Origin: Salinarimonas ramus
GTDB lineage: Bacteria; Pseudomonadota; Alphaproteobacteria; Rhizobiales; Beijerinckiaceae
Direction of reading: 5' to 3'
Length of the DNA: 64,000 nt
NCBI RefSeq assembly: GCF_014645695.1
Contig: NZ_BMMF01000001.1
Location: 310,001-374,000 of the forward strand
Positions 8,424 through 17,598 of this stretch are shown piece by piece; the stretch's first letter is position 1, and each line of letters opens with the position of its first letter. Below the pieces are notes generated by a model that had not been told where the DNA came from, ran no database searches, and saw only the letters and a list, made by a program, of their open reading frames with translations. Made by a program: the position numbers and the translations under genes.

Positions 8424-9236
8424 ATGAACGCGATTTCCGCCCTCGACGTCCCGCCGCTGCGCCGAAGCGACGCCGACGGCGTGGCGACCCTCGTCCTCGA
8501 TCGCCCCAGCGCCCGCAACGCGCTCTGCGACGCGACGATCGCGCTCCTGCACGAGACGCTCGACGCCATCGCGGCCGATCGCGCGGTGCGCTGCGTGGTG
8601 CTCGCGGCCGAGGGTCCGGCCTTCTGCGCCGGGCACGACCTCAAGGAGATGACCGCGCGCCGCGCCGATCCCGATCGCGGGCAGGCCTATTTCGAGGACC
8701 TGATGCGGCGCTGCTCGGCGATGATGCAGGCGATCGTCGCCCTGCCTCAGCCGGTTATCGCGGCCGTCGAGGGCGTCGCCACCGCCGCCGGCTGCCAGCT
8801 CGTGGCCACCTGCGATCTCGCGGTCGCCGGCGAGAATGCCCGCTTCGCGACGCCGGGCGTGCATATCGGGCTCTTCTGCTCGACGCCGATGGTGGCCCTC
8901 TCGCGCAACCTCTCGCGCAAGCACGCCATGGAGATGCTGCTCACCGGCGAGCCGACCTCCGCCGCGGAGGCGCACCGCATGGGCCTCGTCAACCGCGTCG
9001 TGCCCGCAGGCACGGCGCTCGAAACGGCGCAGGCCTTCGCCCGCTCCATCGCCGGCCGCTCGACGCTGACCATCGCCACCGGCAAGCGCGCCTTCTACGC
9101 CCAGGCGGAGATGGGCCTCGCCGAGGCCTACGACTACGCCGCGCGGGTGATGGCGCAGAACATGATGGCGCGCGACGCCGAAGAGGGTATCAACGCCTTC
9201 GTCGAGAAGCGCCCGCCCCTCTGGGAAGACAGATGA
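8424..9236 (+). CDS. Enoyl-CoA hydratase/isomerase family protein
   Basis: A 270-residue crotonase-fold protein. Visible features are TLVLDRPSARNAL, the oxyanion-hole segment GPAFCAGHDLKEMTARRA, AVEGVATAAGCQLVATCDLAVA and the C-terminal trimer helix ending EEGINAFVEKRPPLW. The usual catalytic Glu pair is not plainly present: after the second oxyanion segment the text reads HIGLFCSTPMVALSR, so it may be an isomerase or another crotonase-type enzyme rather than a hydratase. It has a strong ribosome-binding site (GGAGGAGAGCC). It is coupled by a four-base overlap to a CoA-binding protein. Confidence 0.88.
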   Translation: MNAISALDVPPLRRSDADGVATLVLDRPSARNALCDATIALLHETLDAIAADRAVRCVVLAAEGPAFCAGHDLKEMTARRADPDRGQAYFEDLMRRCSAMMQAIVALPQPVIAAVEGVATAAGCQLVATCDLAVAGENARFATPGVHIGLFCSTPMVALSRNLSRKHAMEMLLTGEPTSAAEAHRMGLVNRVVPAGTALETAQAFARSIAGRSTLTIATGKRAFYAQAEMGLAEAYDYAARVMAQNMMARDAEEGINAFVEKRPPLWEDR

Positions 9237-9760
9237 ACCACGACACCTATCCGGACGCGTACATTCGCGAGATCCTCACCACGACGAAGTCCATCGCGCT
9301 CGTCGGCGCCTCGAACAACCCGGCGCGGCCGAGCTGGATCGTGATGAAGTACCTGCTCGGCCGCGGCTTCGAGGTGATCCCGATCAATCCCGGCCAGGCC
9401 GGGGGCGAGATCCTGGGCCAGAGGGTCTACGCCTCGCTGGCCGATCTCGACCGGCCCGTGGACATGGTGGAAATCTTCCGCAATTCCGCCGCCGCCGGCC
9501 CCGTCGTCGACGAGGCGCTGGCGCTCGAGCCCAAGCCGCGAACGATCTGGATGCAGCTCTCGGTGCGCAACGACGAGGCCGCCGCGCGCGCCGAAGCCGC
9601 GGGTGTGAACGTCGTGATGAATCGCTGCCCGAAGATCGAGTTCGGCCGCCTGTCGGGCGAGATCTCCTGGCAGGGCGTGAACTCGCGGGTTCTTTCGGCC
9701 AAGAAGCCCACCCGCGCGGCGACCGGCGTGCAGAAGCTCACGCTCGGCTCCAAGCGCTGA
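9233..9760 (+). CDS. CoA-binding (Rossmann-fold) protein, YccU type
   Basis: A 175-residue protein with a single CoA-binding Rossmann domain like that of succinyl-CoA synthetase alpha. It reads KSIALVGASNNPARPSWIVMKYLLGRGFEVIPINPG, then VDMVEIFRNSAAAGPVVDEAL, TIWMQLSVRNDEAAARAEAAGVNVVMNRCPKIE. Members of this family (YccU/YmaB-like) bind CoA but their cellular role is unsettled. It overlaps the enoyl-CoA hydratase-like gene by four bases (ATGA), suggesting a CoA-linked function. Its stop codon lies in a hairpin shared with the convergent ispA-like gene. Confidence 0.9.
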   Translation: MNHDTYPDAYIREILTTTKSIALVGASNNPARPSWIVMKYLLGRGFEVIPINPGQAGGEILGQRVYASLADLDRPVDMVEIFRNSAAAGPVVDEALALEPKPRTIWMQLSVRNDEAAARAEAAGVNVVMNRCPKIEFGRLSGEISWQGVNSRVLSAKKPTRAATGVQKLTLGSKR

Positions 9761-9778
9761 CGAGGAAGCGCCTCGTCA
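9758..9778. terminator. Hairpin spanning both stop codons of convergent genes
   Basis: TGACGAGG (including the TGA stop of the CoA-binding gene) pairs perfectly with CCTCGTCA (including the complement of the polyprenyl synthase TGA) across a five-base loop. On the plus strand a TTTT run follows after three bases, so it may serve as a bidirectional terminator. Confidence 0.55.
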
Positions 9779-10702
9779 GGCTTTTCGCGCCACCGTGAAC
9801 CGCGCCGCCTCCACGAGCACGCCGGCGCGCTCGCCGAAGGGCGCGAGCGCGGCCTGCGCCTCGGCGACGAGCCGGTCGCACTCGGCGCGCGCGGCCTCCA
9901 TGCCGAGCGTGTCGACGAGGGTCCCCTTCCCGCGCTCGGCGTCCTTGCCCACGGCCTTGCCGAGCGCCTCCGCCGTCGCCTCGCGATCGAGGATGTCGTC
10001 GGCGATCTGGAAGGCGGCGCCCAGCGCTCGCCCGTAGGCGAGGAGACGCGCACGGTCCTCGGCGGACGCGCCGGCGGCGATGGCGCCGGCCTCCGCCGCG
10101 AAGGCGAGGAGCGCGCCGGTCTTCATGGCCTGCAGCCGGCGGATCTCGGCCTCGCTGAGCGTGCGCGGGCCGTAGCGTCCCTCCGCGGCGAGGTCGAGCA
10201 TCTGCCCGCCGACCATCCCCGCGAGCCCGGAGGCGCGGGCGAGCCCGGCGACGAGCGCGGCGCGGATCGCGGGCGATGCGTCCGCGCCCTCCTGCGTCGC
10301 GACCTCGAAGGCCAGCGTGAGGAGCGCGTCCCCCACGAGGATCGCGGTCGCGTCGTCGAAGGCCTTGTGGACGGTGGGCTTTCCGCGGCGCATGTCGTCG
10401 TCGTCCATCGCCGGCAAGTCGTCGTGGACGAGCGAATAGCAATGGACGAGCTCGACCGCGAGCCCGGCCCGCAGGCCGGCCTCGTCGGGCCCGCCGAGGA
10501 GACGCGTCGCCTCCAGCGCGAGGAAGGGCCGCAGGCGCTTGCCGCCGGCGAGCGCCGCGTGCCGCATGGCCGCCATCAGGCGCTCGGGCCGCGCGATCTC
10601 GCCGGGGCGCGCCGTATCGTCGAGAAGCGCTTCGAGCCGCTGCTCGATGGTCGCGGCGGCCGCACGCAGGCGTGCGTCGAACGGGGTCTGCATATGCGAC
10701 AT
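9776..10702 (-). CDS. ispA: Polyprenyl (farnesyl) diphosphate synthase
   Basis: A 308-residue trans-isoprenyl diphosphate synthase, adding isopentenyl diphosphate to make farnesyl or geranylgeranyl diphosphate for quinones, hopanoids, carotenoids and undecaprenyl carriers. Both Asp-rich motifs are present: LVHDDLPAMDDDDMRRGKPT and FQIADDILD, with GKRLRPFLALEATRLLGG and MKTGALLAFAAEAG between and before them. Length and the first motif with four residues between the Asp positions fit bacterial FPP synthases. A second start (MQTPFDARL, nine bases in) is possible. Chain length cannot be fixed from sequence. Confidence 0.9.
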   Translation of the reverse strand: MSHMQTPFDARLRAAAATIEQRLEALLDDTARPGEIARPERLMAAMRHAALAGGKRLRPFLALEATRLLGGPDEAGLRAGLAVELVHCYSLVHDDLPAMDDDDMRRGKPTVHKAFDDATAILVGDALLTLAFEVATQEGADASPAIRAALVAGLARASGLAGMVGGQMLDLAAEGRYGPRTLSEAEIRRLQAMKTGALLAFAAEAGAIAAGASAEDRARLLAYGRALGAAFQIADDILDREATAEALGKAVGKDAERGKGTLVDTLGMEAARAECDRLVAEAQAALAPFGERAGVLVEAARFTVARKA

Positions 10703-10798
10703 GGTGCTCGAAACCTCGCGGAGAAGCGAGGTTCGGCTTGCAGCACGGACGCGGCCGGGTCAAGTACGAGGCCGGGCGAGGATCTCTGGTCGAGGACG

Positions 10799-11530
10799 AT
10801 GGAGCCGATGAGCCGACGCGCCGAGACGACGGACGTGCCGCCGCCGCAGCGCCGCGGGCTCGCGCGACGCGTGGCGCGCGGCCTCTTTCGCCTCGCCTGG
10901 CGGTCGTCGGCGCTCGTCGCCCTCGCGCTCCTCGTGCTCACCCTGATCGGGATGGCGATCACCCCGGTCTCGACGCTGATGATCGGCCGCTGGGCGACGC
11001 TCGAGCCCGTCACGCGCATGGTCGTGCCGCTGGGATCCGTGTCGCCGCACGTGGCACGGATGGTGATCGCCTCGGAGGATTCGCGCTATTGCAGCCATCG
11101 GGGCGTGGATTTCGACGCGCTCTTCGCCGTGATCGAGGCCGGCGCCGAGCGCGGCGCCTCCACCATCGCCATGCAGACGGCCAAGAACGTCTTCCTGTGG
11201 CCGGAACGCTCCTACGTGCGAAAAGCGATCGAGATCCCGCTCGCGCTGTGGATCGATCTCGTCTGGGGCAAGAGGCGGGTGATGGAGGTCTACCTCAACG
11301 TCGCCGAATGGGGCGAGGGCGTCTTTGGCATCGAGGCGGCGGCGCAGGCGCATTTCGGCAAGAGCGCCGCCGAGCTCGGCCGCCGCGAGGCCGCTCTTCT
11401 GGCCACCGCCCTCCCCAACCCGCTGGGTCGCGATCCCGGTGCGCCGTCGGGCGGGCACGCGCGGCTGGCGGAGAACCTGATGGCCCGCGAGCGGGGCTCG
11501 GGCGAGATCTTCGGGTGCCTCGACGACTAA
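10799..11530 (+). CDS. mtgA: Monofunctional biosynthetic peptidoglycan transglycosylase
   Basis: A 243-residue inner-membrane glycosyltransferase (GT51) that polymerises lipid II. One membrane helix (about residues 38-60, LVALALLVLTLIGMAI) precedes the GT51 domain. Its motifs are visible: IASEDSRYCSHRGVDFDAL (catalytic Glu), GASTIAMQTAKNVFLWPERSYVRKAIE, KRRVMEVYLNVAEWGEGVFGIEAAAQAHFGKSA and LPNP. There is no transpeptidase domain, hence MtgA rather than PBP1. The ATG at 10799 follows GAGG, and an ATG nine bases later is an alternative. It is divergent from the ispA-like gene, which supplies isoprenoids. Confidence 0.93.
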   Translation: MEPMSRRAETTDVPPPQRRGLARRVARGLFRLAWRSSALVALALLVLTLIGMAITPVSTLMIGRWATLEPVTRMVVPLGSVSPHVARMVIASEDSRYCSHRGVDFDALFAVIEAGAERGASTIAMQTAKNVFLWPERSYVRKAIEIPLALWIDLVWGKRRVMEVYLNVAEWGEGVFGIEAAAQAHFGKSAAELGRREAALLATALPNPLGRDPGAPSGGHARLAENLMARERGSGEIFGCLDD

Positions 11531-11552
11531 CGCGCGCTCCGGCGTGGGGCGC

Positions 11553-12077
11553 TCACCGATGCCGAGCGCCCTCCGCGGCGAGGAAACGCGCCACGTCGTC
11601 GGGCGAGGCGAGGCGCACGACGGGCTCGTCCGGGTCCGGGAACTGGAAGCGGGAGACGTGATCGTCGAAGACGGCGTCGGAGAGCGCCATCCGCTCGCGC
11701 GTGACGTCGTTGGCCCGCCGCCGCGCCTGGATCTCGTCGAGCGGCGTCTCCACCAGCAGCACCCGGAAATCGGCCCCGTGGCGCGCCGCCACTGCCGCGC
11801 AGCGCTCGCGCAGGAAACGGAAGGCGAAGGTGTCGTCGACGATGGCCGAGCGCCCGGCCGAGAGGTGGCCGTCGAGCCGCTCCATGGCGATGTGGCTCGT
11901 GCGCTCCCACTCGTCGTCGTCGACGACGTTGCCGCCGTCGAAGCCCCGCTCGTCGTTGATGGCGTCGAGCGAGATCAGGGCGATGGAGAACGTCTCGGCG
12001 AGCCGTCGCGCGAGGGTGGACTTGCCGGAGAAGGCGAGGCCGCACATGGCATAGGCGATCGGCGTGTCACGCGTCAT
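11553..12077 (-). CDS. P-loop kinase-like ATPase (AAA_33 type)
   Basis: A 174-residue single-domain P-loop protein: Walker [18 protein letters not shown], then [16 protein letters not shown], a Walker-B-like [15 protein letters not shown], and the lid-like segment [15 protein letters not shown]. It resembles small zeta-toxin or chloramphenicol-phosphotransferase-like kinases whose substrates are mostly unknown. The ATG at 12077 is chosen because the P-loop strand begins eight residues in. No partner antitoxin is adjacent, so it is probably a metabolic or repair kinase. Confidence 0.8.
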   Translation of the reverse strand: MTRDTPIAYAMCGLAFSGKSTLARRLAETFSIALISLDAINDERGFDGGNVVDDDEWERTSHIAMERLDGHLSAGRSAIVDDTFAFRFLRERCAAVAARHGADFRVLLVETPLDEIQARRRANDVTRERMALSDAVFDDHVSRFQFPDPDEPVVRLASPDDVARFLAAEGARHR

Positions 12078-12325
12078 GTCGGCTCCCGCAGGTCCAGCGT
12101 CGCGCAGCGATATACGTGGAGCGACGCGCGAGGTCGACATCTCCGTCCGGGAGCGGGCGCCATGCCGCGGCAGCGGGCCGGCCGCACTCCGGAGGCGGGG
12201 TTCCGGCGTTCCCGAGAGGCTTTCCCTTCCCGTGCCCGGCTGCTAGAGAACCCGCTCACGTTCACGCCTCGCGAAGACGAGAGCCCGCACGCCTCGCGAA
12301 GACAAGAGCCTGGAAGTACGAAGCC

Positions 12326-12928
12326 ATGCAGCCCTTCACGGTTCTCACCGGCGTCGCCGCGCCGCTCCGGATCATCAACGTCGACACCGACATGATCATC
12401 CCGAAGAACTACCTCAAGACCATCAAGCGCACGGGCCTCGGCAAGGGGCTCTTCGCGGAGATGCGCTTCACGCCGGACGGCGAGGAGATCCCGGGCTTCG
12501 TCTTGAACCAGCCGGCCTATCGCAAGGCGCAGATCCTGGTCGCCGGCGACAATTTCGGCTGCGGCTCCTCGCGCGAGCACGCGCCGTGGGCGCTGCTCGA
12601 CTACGGCATCCGCTGCGTGATCTCCACGTCCTTCGCGGACATCTTCTACAACAATTGCTTCAAGAACGGCATCCTGCCGATCGTGGTCTCGCCGCAGGAG
12701 CTGGTGTCGCTGTTCGAGGACGCCGAGCGCGGCGCCAACGCCACCGTGACGGTCGACCTCGAGTTGCAGGAGATCCGCGGTCCCGACGGCGGCGTGATCC
12801 GCTTCGAGATCGACCCCTTCCGCAAGCACTGCCTGCTCAACGGCCTCGACGATATCGGCCTGACGCTCGAGAAGGCGGCCTCCATCGAGGCCTTCGAGCA
12901 GAAGCTCGCCGACCGCCCCTGGGCGTGA
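12326..12928 (+). CDS. leuD: 3-isopropylmalate dehydratase small subunit
   Basis: LeuD is the swivelling small subunit that, with LeuC, isomerises isopropylmalate in leucine synthesis. The 200-residue protein shows [74 protein letters not shown] and [14 protein letters not shown], matching the family throughout. LeuC is not in the window, as is common in alphaproteobacteria. A 248-base divergent gap lies upstream, and no leader peptide or attenuator was recognised there. Confidence 0.96.
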   Translation: MQPFTVLTGVAAPLRIINVDTDMIIPKNYLKTIKRTGLGKGLFAEMRFTPDGEEIPGFVLNQPAYRKAQILVAGDNFGCGSSREHAPWALLDYGIRCVISTSFADIFYNNCFKNGILPIVVSPQELVSLFEDAERGANATVTVDLELQEIRGPDGGVIRFEIDPFRKHCLLNGLDDIGLTLEKAASIEAFEQKLADRPWA

Positions 12929-13040
12929 GGGACGCGCCCGGGGCTCGTCTCCGGGCCGCCGAGCCCGGCGTCGCGTCATGGGCCTTGCCGCCTCCTGCGC
13001 TCGGGGCTACCGATGTGGCAACGACAGGAGGAGGCGCCCC

Positions 13041-13814
13041 ATGACCTACGAGACCATCCTCACGGAGACCCGCGGCAAGGTCGGGCTCGTGACCCTCAAC
13101 CGTCCGCAGGCGCTCAACGCGCTGAACTCCACGCTCGTCGCGGAGCTGAACGAGGCCCTCGACGGCTACGAGCGCGACCCCGGCATCGGCTGCGTCGTGA
13201 TCACGGGCTCGGAGAAGGCCTTCGCGGCGGGCGCCGACATCAAGGAGATGTCGGGCCTCTCCTACCCGCAAACCTATCTCGACGACTTCATCACCGCCTG
13301 GGACAAGGTGGCGGCGCGGCGCAAGCCCATCGTCGCCGCGGTGTCCGGCTTCGCGCTCGGCGGCGGCTGCGAGCTCGCGATGATGTGCGACTTCATCCTC
13401 GCCTCCGACACCGCGAAGTTCGGCCAGCCCGAGATCAAGCTCGGCGTCATGCCGGGCGCCGGCGGCACGCAGCGCCTCACCCGCATCGTCGGCAAGGCCA
13501 AGGCCATGGAGATGTGCCTGACGGGCCGCATGATGGACGCGGCCGAGGCCGAGCGCTCCGGCCTCGTCTCGCGCATCGTCCCCGCCGACCAGCTGGTGGA
13601 CGAGGCGCTGAAGGTCGCCGCCACCATCGCCGACATGTCGCTCCCCATCGCGCTGATGACGAAGGAGAGCGTCAACCGCGCCTACGAGACCACGCTCGCG
13701 GAGGGCATCCGCTTCGAGCGCCGGGTCTTCCACGCCATGTTCGCCACCGCCGACCAGAAGGAGGGCATGCAGGCCTTCGTCGAGAAGCGGCCCGCGAAGT
13801 TCGCCAACGAGTGA
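13041..13814 (+). CDS. Enoyl-CoA hydratase
   Basis: A 257-residue crotonase very close to bacterial short-chain enoyl-CoA hydratases. It has [116 protein letters not shown], with both catalytic Glu positions (GGGCELA and GQPEIKLG). It hydrates trans-2-enoyl-CoA in beta-oxidation. The start follows AGGAGGAGGCGCCCC. A PLP enzyme gene begins 14 bases downstream. Confidence 0.93.
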   Translation: MTYETILTETRGKVGLVTLNRPQALNALNSTLVAELNEALDGYERDPGIGCVVITGSEKAFAAGADIKEMSGLSYPQTYLDDFITAWDKVAARRKPIVAAVSGFALGGGCELAMMCDFILASDTAKFGQPEIKLGVMPGAGGTQRLTRIVGKAKAMEMCLTGRMMDAAEAERSGLVSRIVPADQLVDEALKVAATIADMSLPIALMTKESVNRAYETTLAEGIRFERRVFHAMFATADQKEGMQAFVEKRPAKFANE

Positions 13815-13828
13815 GCCGGAACCGCATC

Positions 13829-14803
13829 ATGGACCAGCCGACGACGCAGCGCCTCCCCACCTACGCCGACGTGGAGGAGGCCGCGGGCCGCCTCGACGGC
13901 GTCGCCCACCGCACGCCGGTGATGACCTCGCGCACGGCGAACGCGCGCACGGGCGCCGAGCTGTTCTTCAAGATGGAGAACCTGCAGCGCACGGGCGCCT
14001 TCAAGTTCCGTGGCGCCTACAATTCCATCGCGGCACTCGACGCAGATGCGCGGGCGCGCGGCGTCGTCGCCTTCTCCTCGGGCAATCATGCGCAGGCGAT
14101 CGCCCATGCGGGCGCGCTGCTCGGCGCACCTACCGTCATCGTGATGCCCACCGACGCGCCGACGATCAAGGTGACGGCGACGCGCGAGTATGGTGCGGAG
14201 GTCGTGCTCTACGACCGCTTCACCGAGGATCGCGAGGCGATCGGTCGGCGCCTCGCTGCCGAGCGCGGGCTCGCGCTGATCCCGCCCTTCGACCATCCCG
14301 ACGTCATCGCCGGCCAGGGCACCGCGACGAAGGAGCTGATCGAGGAGGTCGGCCACCTCGACCGAATCTACGTCTGCCTCGGCGGCGGCGGGCTCACGTC
14401 CGGCGCCTGCCTCGCTGCCGGCGCCCTCGCCCCGGGCTGCGCGGTCTACGGGGTCGAGCCGGAGGCGGGCGACGACGTGCGCCGCTCGCTCGAGGCCGGA
14501 CGGATCGTTCAGATCCCCGTGCCGAAGACGATCGCGGACGGCGCGCAGACGACGGCGCCGGGCGCCCTCACGTTCCCGCTCCTGCAGGCGAACGTCGCGG
14601 GCGTCGTCACGGTCTCCGACGCGGCGCTCGTGGAGACGATGCGCTTCTTCGCCGAGCGCATGAAGCAGGTCGTCGAGCCCACGGGTTGCCTCGCCGCCGC
14701 GGCCGCCTTCGCCGCCGACGACCTCGCCGGAAAGCGCGTCGGAATCGTGGTGTCGGGCGGCAACGTCGATCTCGCCCGCTTCGCGGCGCTGATCGCCGGC
14801 TGA
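13829..14803 (+). CDS. Threonine/serine dehydratase-like PLP enzyme
   Basis: A 324-residue fold-type II PLP enzyme without a regulatory ACT domain, of the catabolic threonine dehydratase / serine racemase / 3-hydroxyaspartate dehydratase group. The PLP Lys is in GAFKFRGAYNSI, with SSGNHAQAIAHAG, PTDAPTIKVTATREYGAEVVLYD and the phosphate-binding GGGGLTSG. The short length and the TREYGAEVVLYD segment favour threo-3-hydroxyaspartate dehydratase or serine racemase over biosynthetic IlvA. It is cotranscribed with the enoyl-CoA hydratase. Its stop codon lies in a shared palindrome with the next, convergent gene. Confidence 0.9.
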   Translation: MDQPTTQRLPTYADVEEAAGRLDGVAHRTPVMTSRTANARTGAELFFKMENLQRTGAFKFRGAYNSIAALDADARARGVVAFSSGNHAQAIAHAGALLGAPTVIVMPTDAPTIKVTATREYGAEVVLYDRFTEDREAIGRRLAAERGLALIPPFDHPDVIAGQGTATKELIEEVGHLDRIYVCLGGGGLTSGACLAAGALAPGCAVYGVEPEAGDDVRRSLEAGRIVQIPVPKTIADGAQTTAPGALTFPLLQANVAGVVTVSDAALVETMRFFAERMKQVVEPTGCLAAAAAFAADDLAGKRVGIVVSGGNVDLARFAALIAG

Positions 14804-14815
14804 GCCGTCAGCCGG
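14796..14815. terminator. Palindrome spanning both stop codons of convergent genes
   Basis: CCGGCTGA (containing the dehydratase TGA) pairs exactly with TCAGCCGG (containing the complement of the lyase TGA) over a four-base loop. It is a short bidirectional terminator candidate with no T tract. Confidence 0.5.
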
Positions 14816-15758
14816 TCGCGTCCGCCGCCCACGCCTCGTCCGCCGTGCCGTAGAGACCGGCGCGGGCCACGATGCGGCGCGCCCAGGCGCGATGCACGGA
14901 GGGCTCGCACATGGCGCCCGCGTGCTGGAAGACAGCGCGCGCGTCCTCGGCGAGGATCGCGCGGGCGCTGGCGAGGTCGTCGGCCGCGACGGCGTAGGCG
15001 GCGTGGATCGTCGCCACCTGCATCGGATGAATCGCGGTCTTGCCGCTCAGCCCGAAGGAGACGTCTCGCGCCGCCTCGCGGGCGAGGGTCGCGGGGTCGC
15101 GCACGACGTCGTAGACGGGCGCCGTGAGCGCGAAGCCCGCAGGCACCATCAGCCCGACGAGCTGGGCTACGAGGGGCCCCAGCGGGCCCTCGTAGAGCGT
15201 CTCGCCCGCGACGCGGCGCAGACCGAGGCACCCGAGGAGGTCGTTGCCGCCGATCCGCAGCGCCAGCACGCGCCCGGCGGCCTCGGCGACGAGCTCGTCG
15301 CGCAGGTCGCGCATGGCGAGCGGATCGAAGACCTCCGGGGTCTCCAAGGTCGGCATCAGCAGGAGGTCGCGCCCGGCGAGCGCCTCCACCCAGGCGGTGA
15401 CCTCGCCGGGCCGGACCTTGGGCGCGACGAGCCCGGTGAGCCGCTCCGCCCCGCGGATCTGCGCGATCTCGCGAGCCATGGCGAGGGAGCGCGGGCGCAC
15501 GAACAGGAGCGGCGCGCCATGGGGCGTTTCCGGCACGCGGTCGAGATCGGCCAGGAGGCGGCGCAGGTTCGCGAGCGCGTCGCCGATCTCGCGCTCGGCG
15601 ACGGCATCCTCCAAGCAGAGCACGATGGAGCGCAGGCCTCCGAGCTTGGCGCCGAGCGCCACCTCGCGGATGTCGGGGCGCGTGGCGGGCATGTAGAGCG
15701 TGGCGCCGAGCGCCAGGGGATCGATGGGAGGCGTGCGGTCCTGCATGGTCGTCGTCAC
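14808..15758 (-). CDS. HpcH/HpaI/CitE-like lyase of the Ter biosynthetic arm
   Basis: A 316-residue TIM-barrel of the CitE (citrate lyase beta) family, metal-dependent C-C lyases or synthases acting on acyl-CoA or oxo acids. Features are ATLYMPATRPDI, SIVLCLEDAVAE, PLLFVRPRSLAMA, LLLMPTLETPEVF, ALRIGGNDLLG and SGKTAIHPMQV. The GTG start at 15758 is preferred because AGGAGGG lies a few bases ahead and GTGA overlaps the previous stop. It is the last gene of the minus-strand Ter operon. CitE-like proteins are a recognised part of the Ter-linked metabolic module, but the product is unknown. Confidence 0.87.
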   Translation of the reverse strand: MTTTMQDRTPPIDPLALGATLYMPATRPDIREVALGAKLGGLRSIVLCLEDAVAEREIGDALANLRRLLADLDRVPETPHGAPLLFVRPRSLAMAREIAQIRGAERLTGLVAPKVRPGEVTAWVEALAGRDLLLMPTLETPEVFDPLAMRDLRDELVAEAAGRVLALRIGGNDLLGCLGLRRVAGETLYEGPLGPLVAQLVGLMVPAGFALTAPVYDVVRDPATLAREAARDVSFGLSGKTAIHPMQVATIHAAYAVAADDLASARAILAEDARAVFQHAGAMCEPSVHRAWARRIVARAGLYGTADEAWAADATG

Positions 15759-16828
15759 GACACCCTCCTGATCAAGGTCAGCGCTCGGTAGGGCGCGATG
15801 CGCGCGCCCGCCTCTTCCAGAGGCACGCCGCGCTCGCGTGCGAGATGAACGAGCGCCGCGCAATCGGGGTCCGCCGCGGATGCGACGAAGATTCGCTCGG
15901 GCACGCGCCGCAGCACGGCGCGCGTCGCCTCGGCGATGCCGGGCTTGATGCGATTGCGATTGTCGACGCCGAACCGCACCGCGATGGCCTCGACGACCTC
16001 TCGCGACGCCGCCCGGCGCGCGGCGCGGCCGGGATCCTCGGGCCGGATCGGCGCGGCGTCGGCGAGCGCGGGTGCGACCAGCGCCCAGAGCGTCTCGACG
16101 TGCGCGCGCGTGACGTCGTAGGGCGCCAGATGGTCCCAGACCCGGCAGCCGTGGAAGTCGCCCGGCCCGACCGCCTCGTTGAGGATCGTACGCGACACGA
16201 GCCCCGAAACGGTGGCGCCGAGAATTCCCGAGGGGATCAGCCAGTCCTCGCCCGACGCCGAGAGCCAGGCGCAGCCGCACGGATCGGCGAGCGTGACGAG
16301 GCGCGGCGCGTAGTCCGGCCGATCGGCCAGCGTGCGCGACAGCTCGCCCGCTATTGCGCCCTTGCCCGTCCAGCCGTCGACGAAGACCGCGCCCTCGCTC
16401 GGCCGGCGCGACGCGACATGGTCGAGCGCGAGGGCGTCGATGCCACGGTCGCGGATGATGGACACGCCCGCATGCTCAACGTCCCGACCGAGCGCTTCGA
16501 GCGCTCGCTTCAGCAGCACGCCGAGCGGCGCGCCGGCGCGCACCAGGCTCAACAGCGTGATCGGCCCGGGGACGGCCTCGGCGAGGCCCTTGGCGAGCCC
16601 CGCGATCTCGCGGGCCGCCCGCGGCGCATGCCGCGCGAGCGCATCCGCGTAGATGGCGCGGTACTCGTCGGAGGGCGGGTCCTCGCGGCCGATCATCTCG
16701 GAATAATGCCGCGCGCCGGATTGGATCGCCCGCTCCTTCTCCTCGGTGGGCGTCTCGTCGATGGCGAGCGGGGTGAGCAGGAAGGCGATGTCGCCCGCCT
16801 CGAACGAGCCCGAAAAGCCGCCGAGCAT
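15755..16828 (-). CDS. StiP-family protein with PRTase-like loop and PELOTA-like C-terminus
   Basis: A 357-residue protein of the family named in databases cysteine protease StiP. The sequence argues for phosphoribosyltransferase-like chemistry: VFVDGWTGKGAI at residues 148-159 looks like a PRPP-binding loop. The C-terminal 60 residues (ATRAVLRRVPERIFVASAADPDCAALVHLARERGVPLEE) resemble an L7Ae/PELOTA RNA-binding domain. I see no convincing protease triad, though Cys184 and Cys186 in LADPCGCAWLS are notable. It overlaps its neighbours by four bases on both sides. From memory of the Ter comparative-genomics literature, this protein accompanies TRSP-PRTase and HAD genes. Confidence 0.82.
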   Translation of the reverse strand: MLGGFSGSFEAGDIAFLLTPLAIDETPTEEKERAIQSGARHYSEMIGREDPPSDEYRAIYADALARHAPRAAREIAGLAKGLAEAVPGPITLLSLVRAGAPLGVLLKRALEALGRDVEHAGVSIIRDRGIDALALDHVASRRPSEGAVFVDGWTGKGAIAGELSRTLADRPDYAPRLVTLADPCGCAWLSASGEDWLIPSGILGATVSGLVSRTILNEAVGPGDFHGCRVWDHLAPYDVTRAHVETLWALVAPALADAAPIRPEDPGRAARRAASREVVEAIAVRFGVDNRNRIKPGIAEATRAVLRRVPERIFVASAADPDCAALVHLARERGVPLEEAGARIAPYRALTLIRRVS

Positions 16829-17598
16829 CAATCCGCTCCCTCGCCCGCCGGGCGCCCGTCCAGCGCGCGGGCGAGCTGGCTGCCGGCCGGAAGCCCGAGG
16901 AAGTCGCAGGCCGCGAGGAACGGCAGATCGGTGAGGCTGTCGCCGAAGCCGAGCGCGGGCCGCGTCTCCTCGACGGCGCGCAGGCGCCCCAGCAGGAACT
17001 CGACCGCGCGACGCTTGGAGAGCACGGGCGGCAGGAGCCCGAGATTGTTGCCGTTGCGATGCACGGTCCAGCCGGCGAGGTCGAAGCCCGTCGTCAGCGC
17101 ATCGACGACCTCGCCGAGCCGCTCGCCCTCGCCGTCGTTCTGCTTGAAGACGGCATAGGTGGACAGCCCGTCCTCGACGACGATCCAGGAGCGCACGTCG
17201 AGCGCGGTGTTCTCCGCCGCCGCGCGCCCGAGCGCGAGGAGCGCATCGAGCGTCTCCTCGTAGGCGCCGAGGTCGGCCGCCATGATCTCCGCCCAGGTCG
17301 GATCGACAGTCCCGTCCGCATCGAGGATCACGGCGCCGTTCGAGAGGATGGCGTGCGAGGCGAAGGGAATGGCGACGCGCCCGTAGGACTCGCGCGAGCG
17401 GGCCGTCACGGGGATCGTCTCGGCGGTGGCGACGATCCAGTCGACGAAAGCCTTCTGGCGGCGCGTCATCATCGAGTGCGCGCCGTTCGTCGCCTGCGCA
17501 CCCAGCGTGAGATGCGCCTGCGGCTCGTCCGGCGGGCACTTGCGCAGGGTCTGGAACAGCGTGTCGTCGAGATCGACGAAGACGATCGGGCGGCTCAT
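16828..17598 (-). CDS. HAD-superfamily phosphatase of the Ter operon
   Basis: A 256-residue HAD hydrolase. Motif I is IVFVDLDDTLF (residues 5-15, nucleophile Asp9 and Asp11), with a conserved Lys in SKRRAVEFLLGRL and motif IV in GFGDSLTDLPFL. The central cap (residues about 65-190) fits the Cof-like type that dephosphorylates small metabolites. The ATG at 17598 overlaps the upstream PRTase stop (ATGA), and its stop overlaps the StiP gene. A HAD phosphatase acting on a PRTase product would fit a nucleoside-like pathway, which is inference. Confidence 0.88.
   Translation of the reverse strand: MSRPIVFVDLDDTLFQTLRKCPPDEPQAHLTLGAQATNGAHSMMTRRQKAFVDWIVATAETIPVTARSRESYGRVAIPFASHAILSNGAVILDADGTVDPTWAEIMAADLGAYEETLDALLALGRAAAENTALDVRSWIVVEDGLSTYAVFKQNDGEGERLGEVVDALTTGFDLAGWTVHRNGNNLGLLPPVLSKRRAVEFLLGRLRAVEETRPALGFGDSLTDLPFLAACDFLGLPAGSQLARALDGRPAGEGAD

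Noticed and set aside
10367-10798. N-terminal extension of mtgA by 144 codons
   Set aside because: The extension is antisense to the polyprenyl synthase gene; the membrane helix and ribosome-binding site support a start at 10799.
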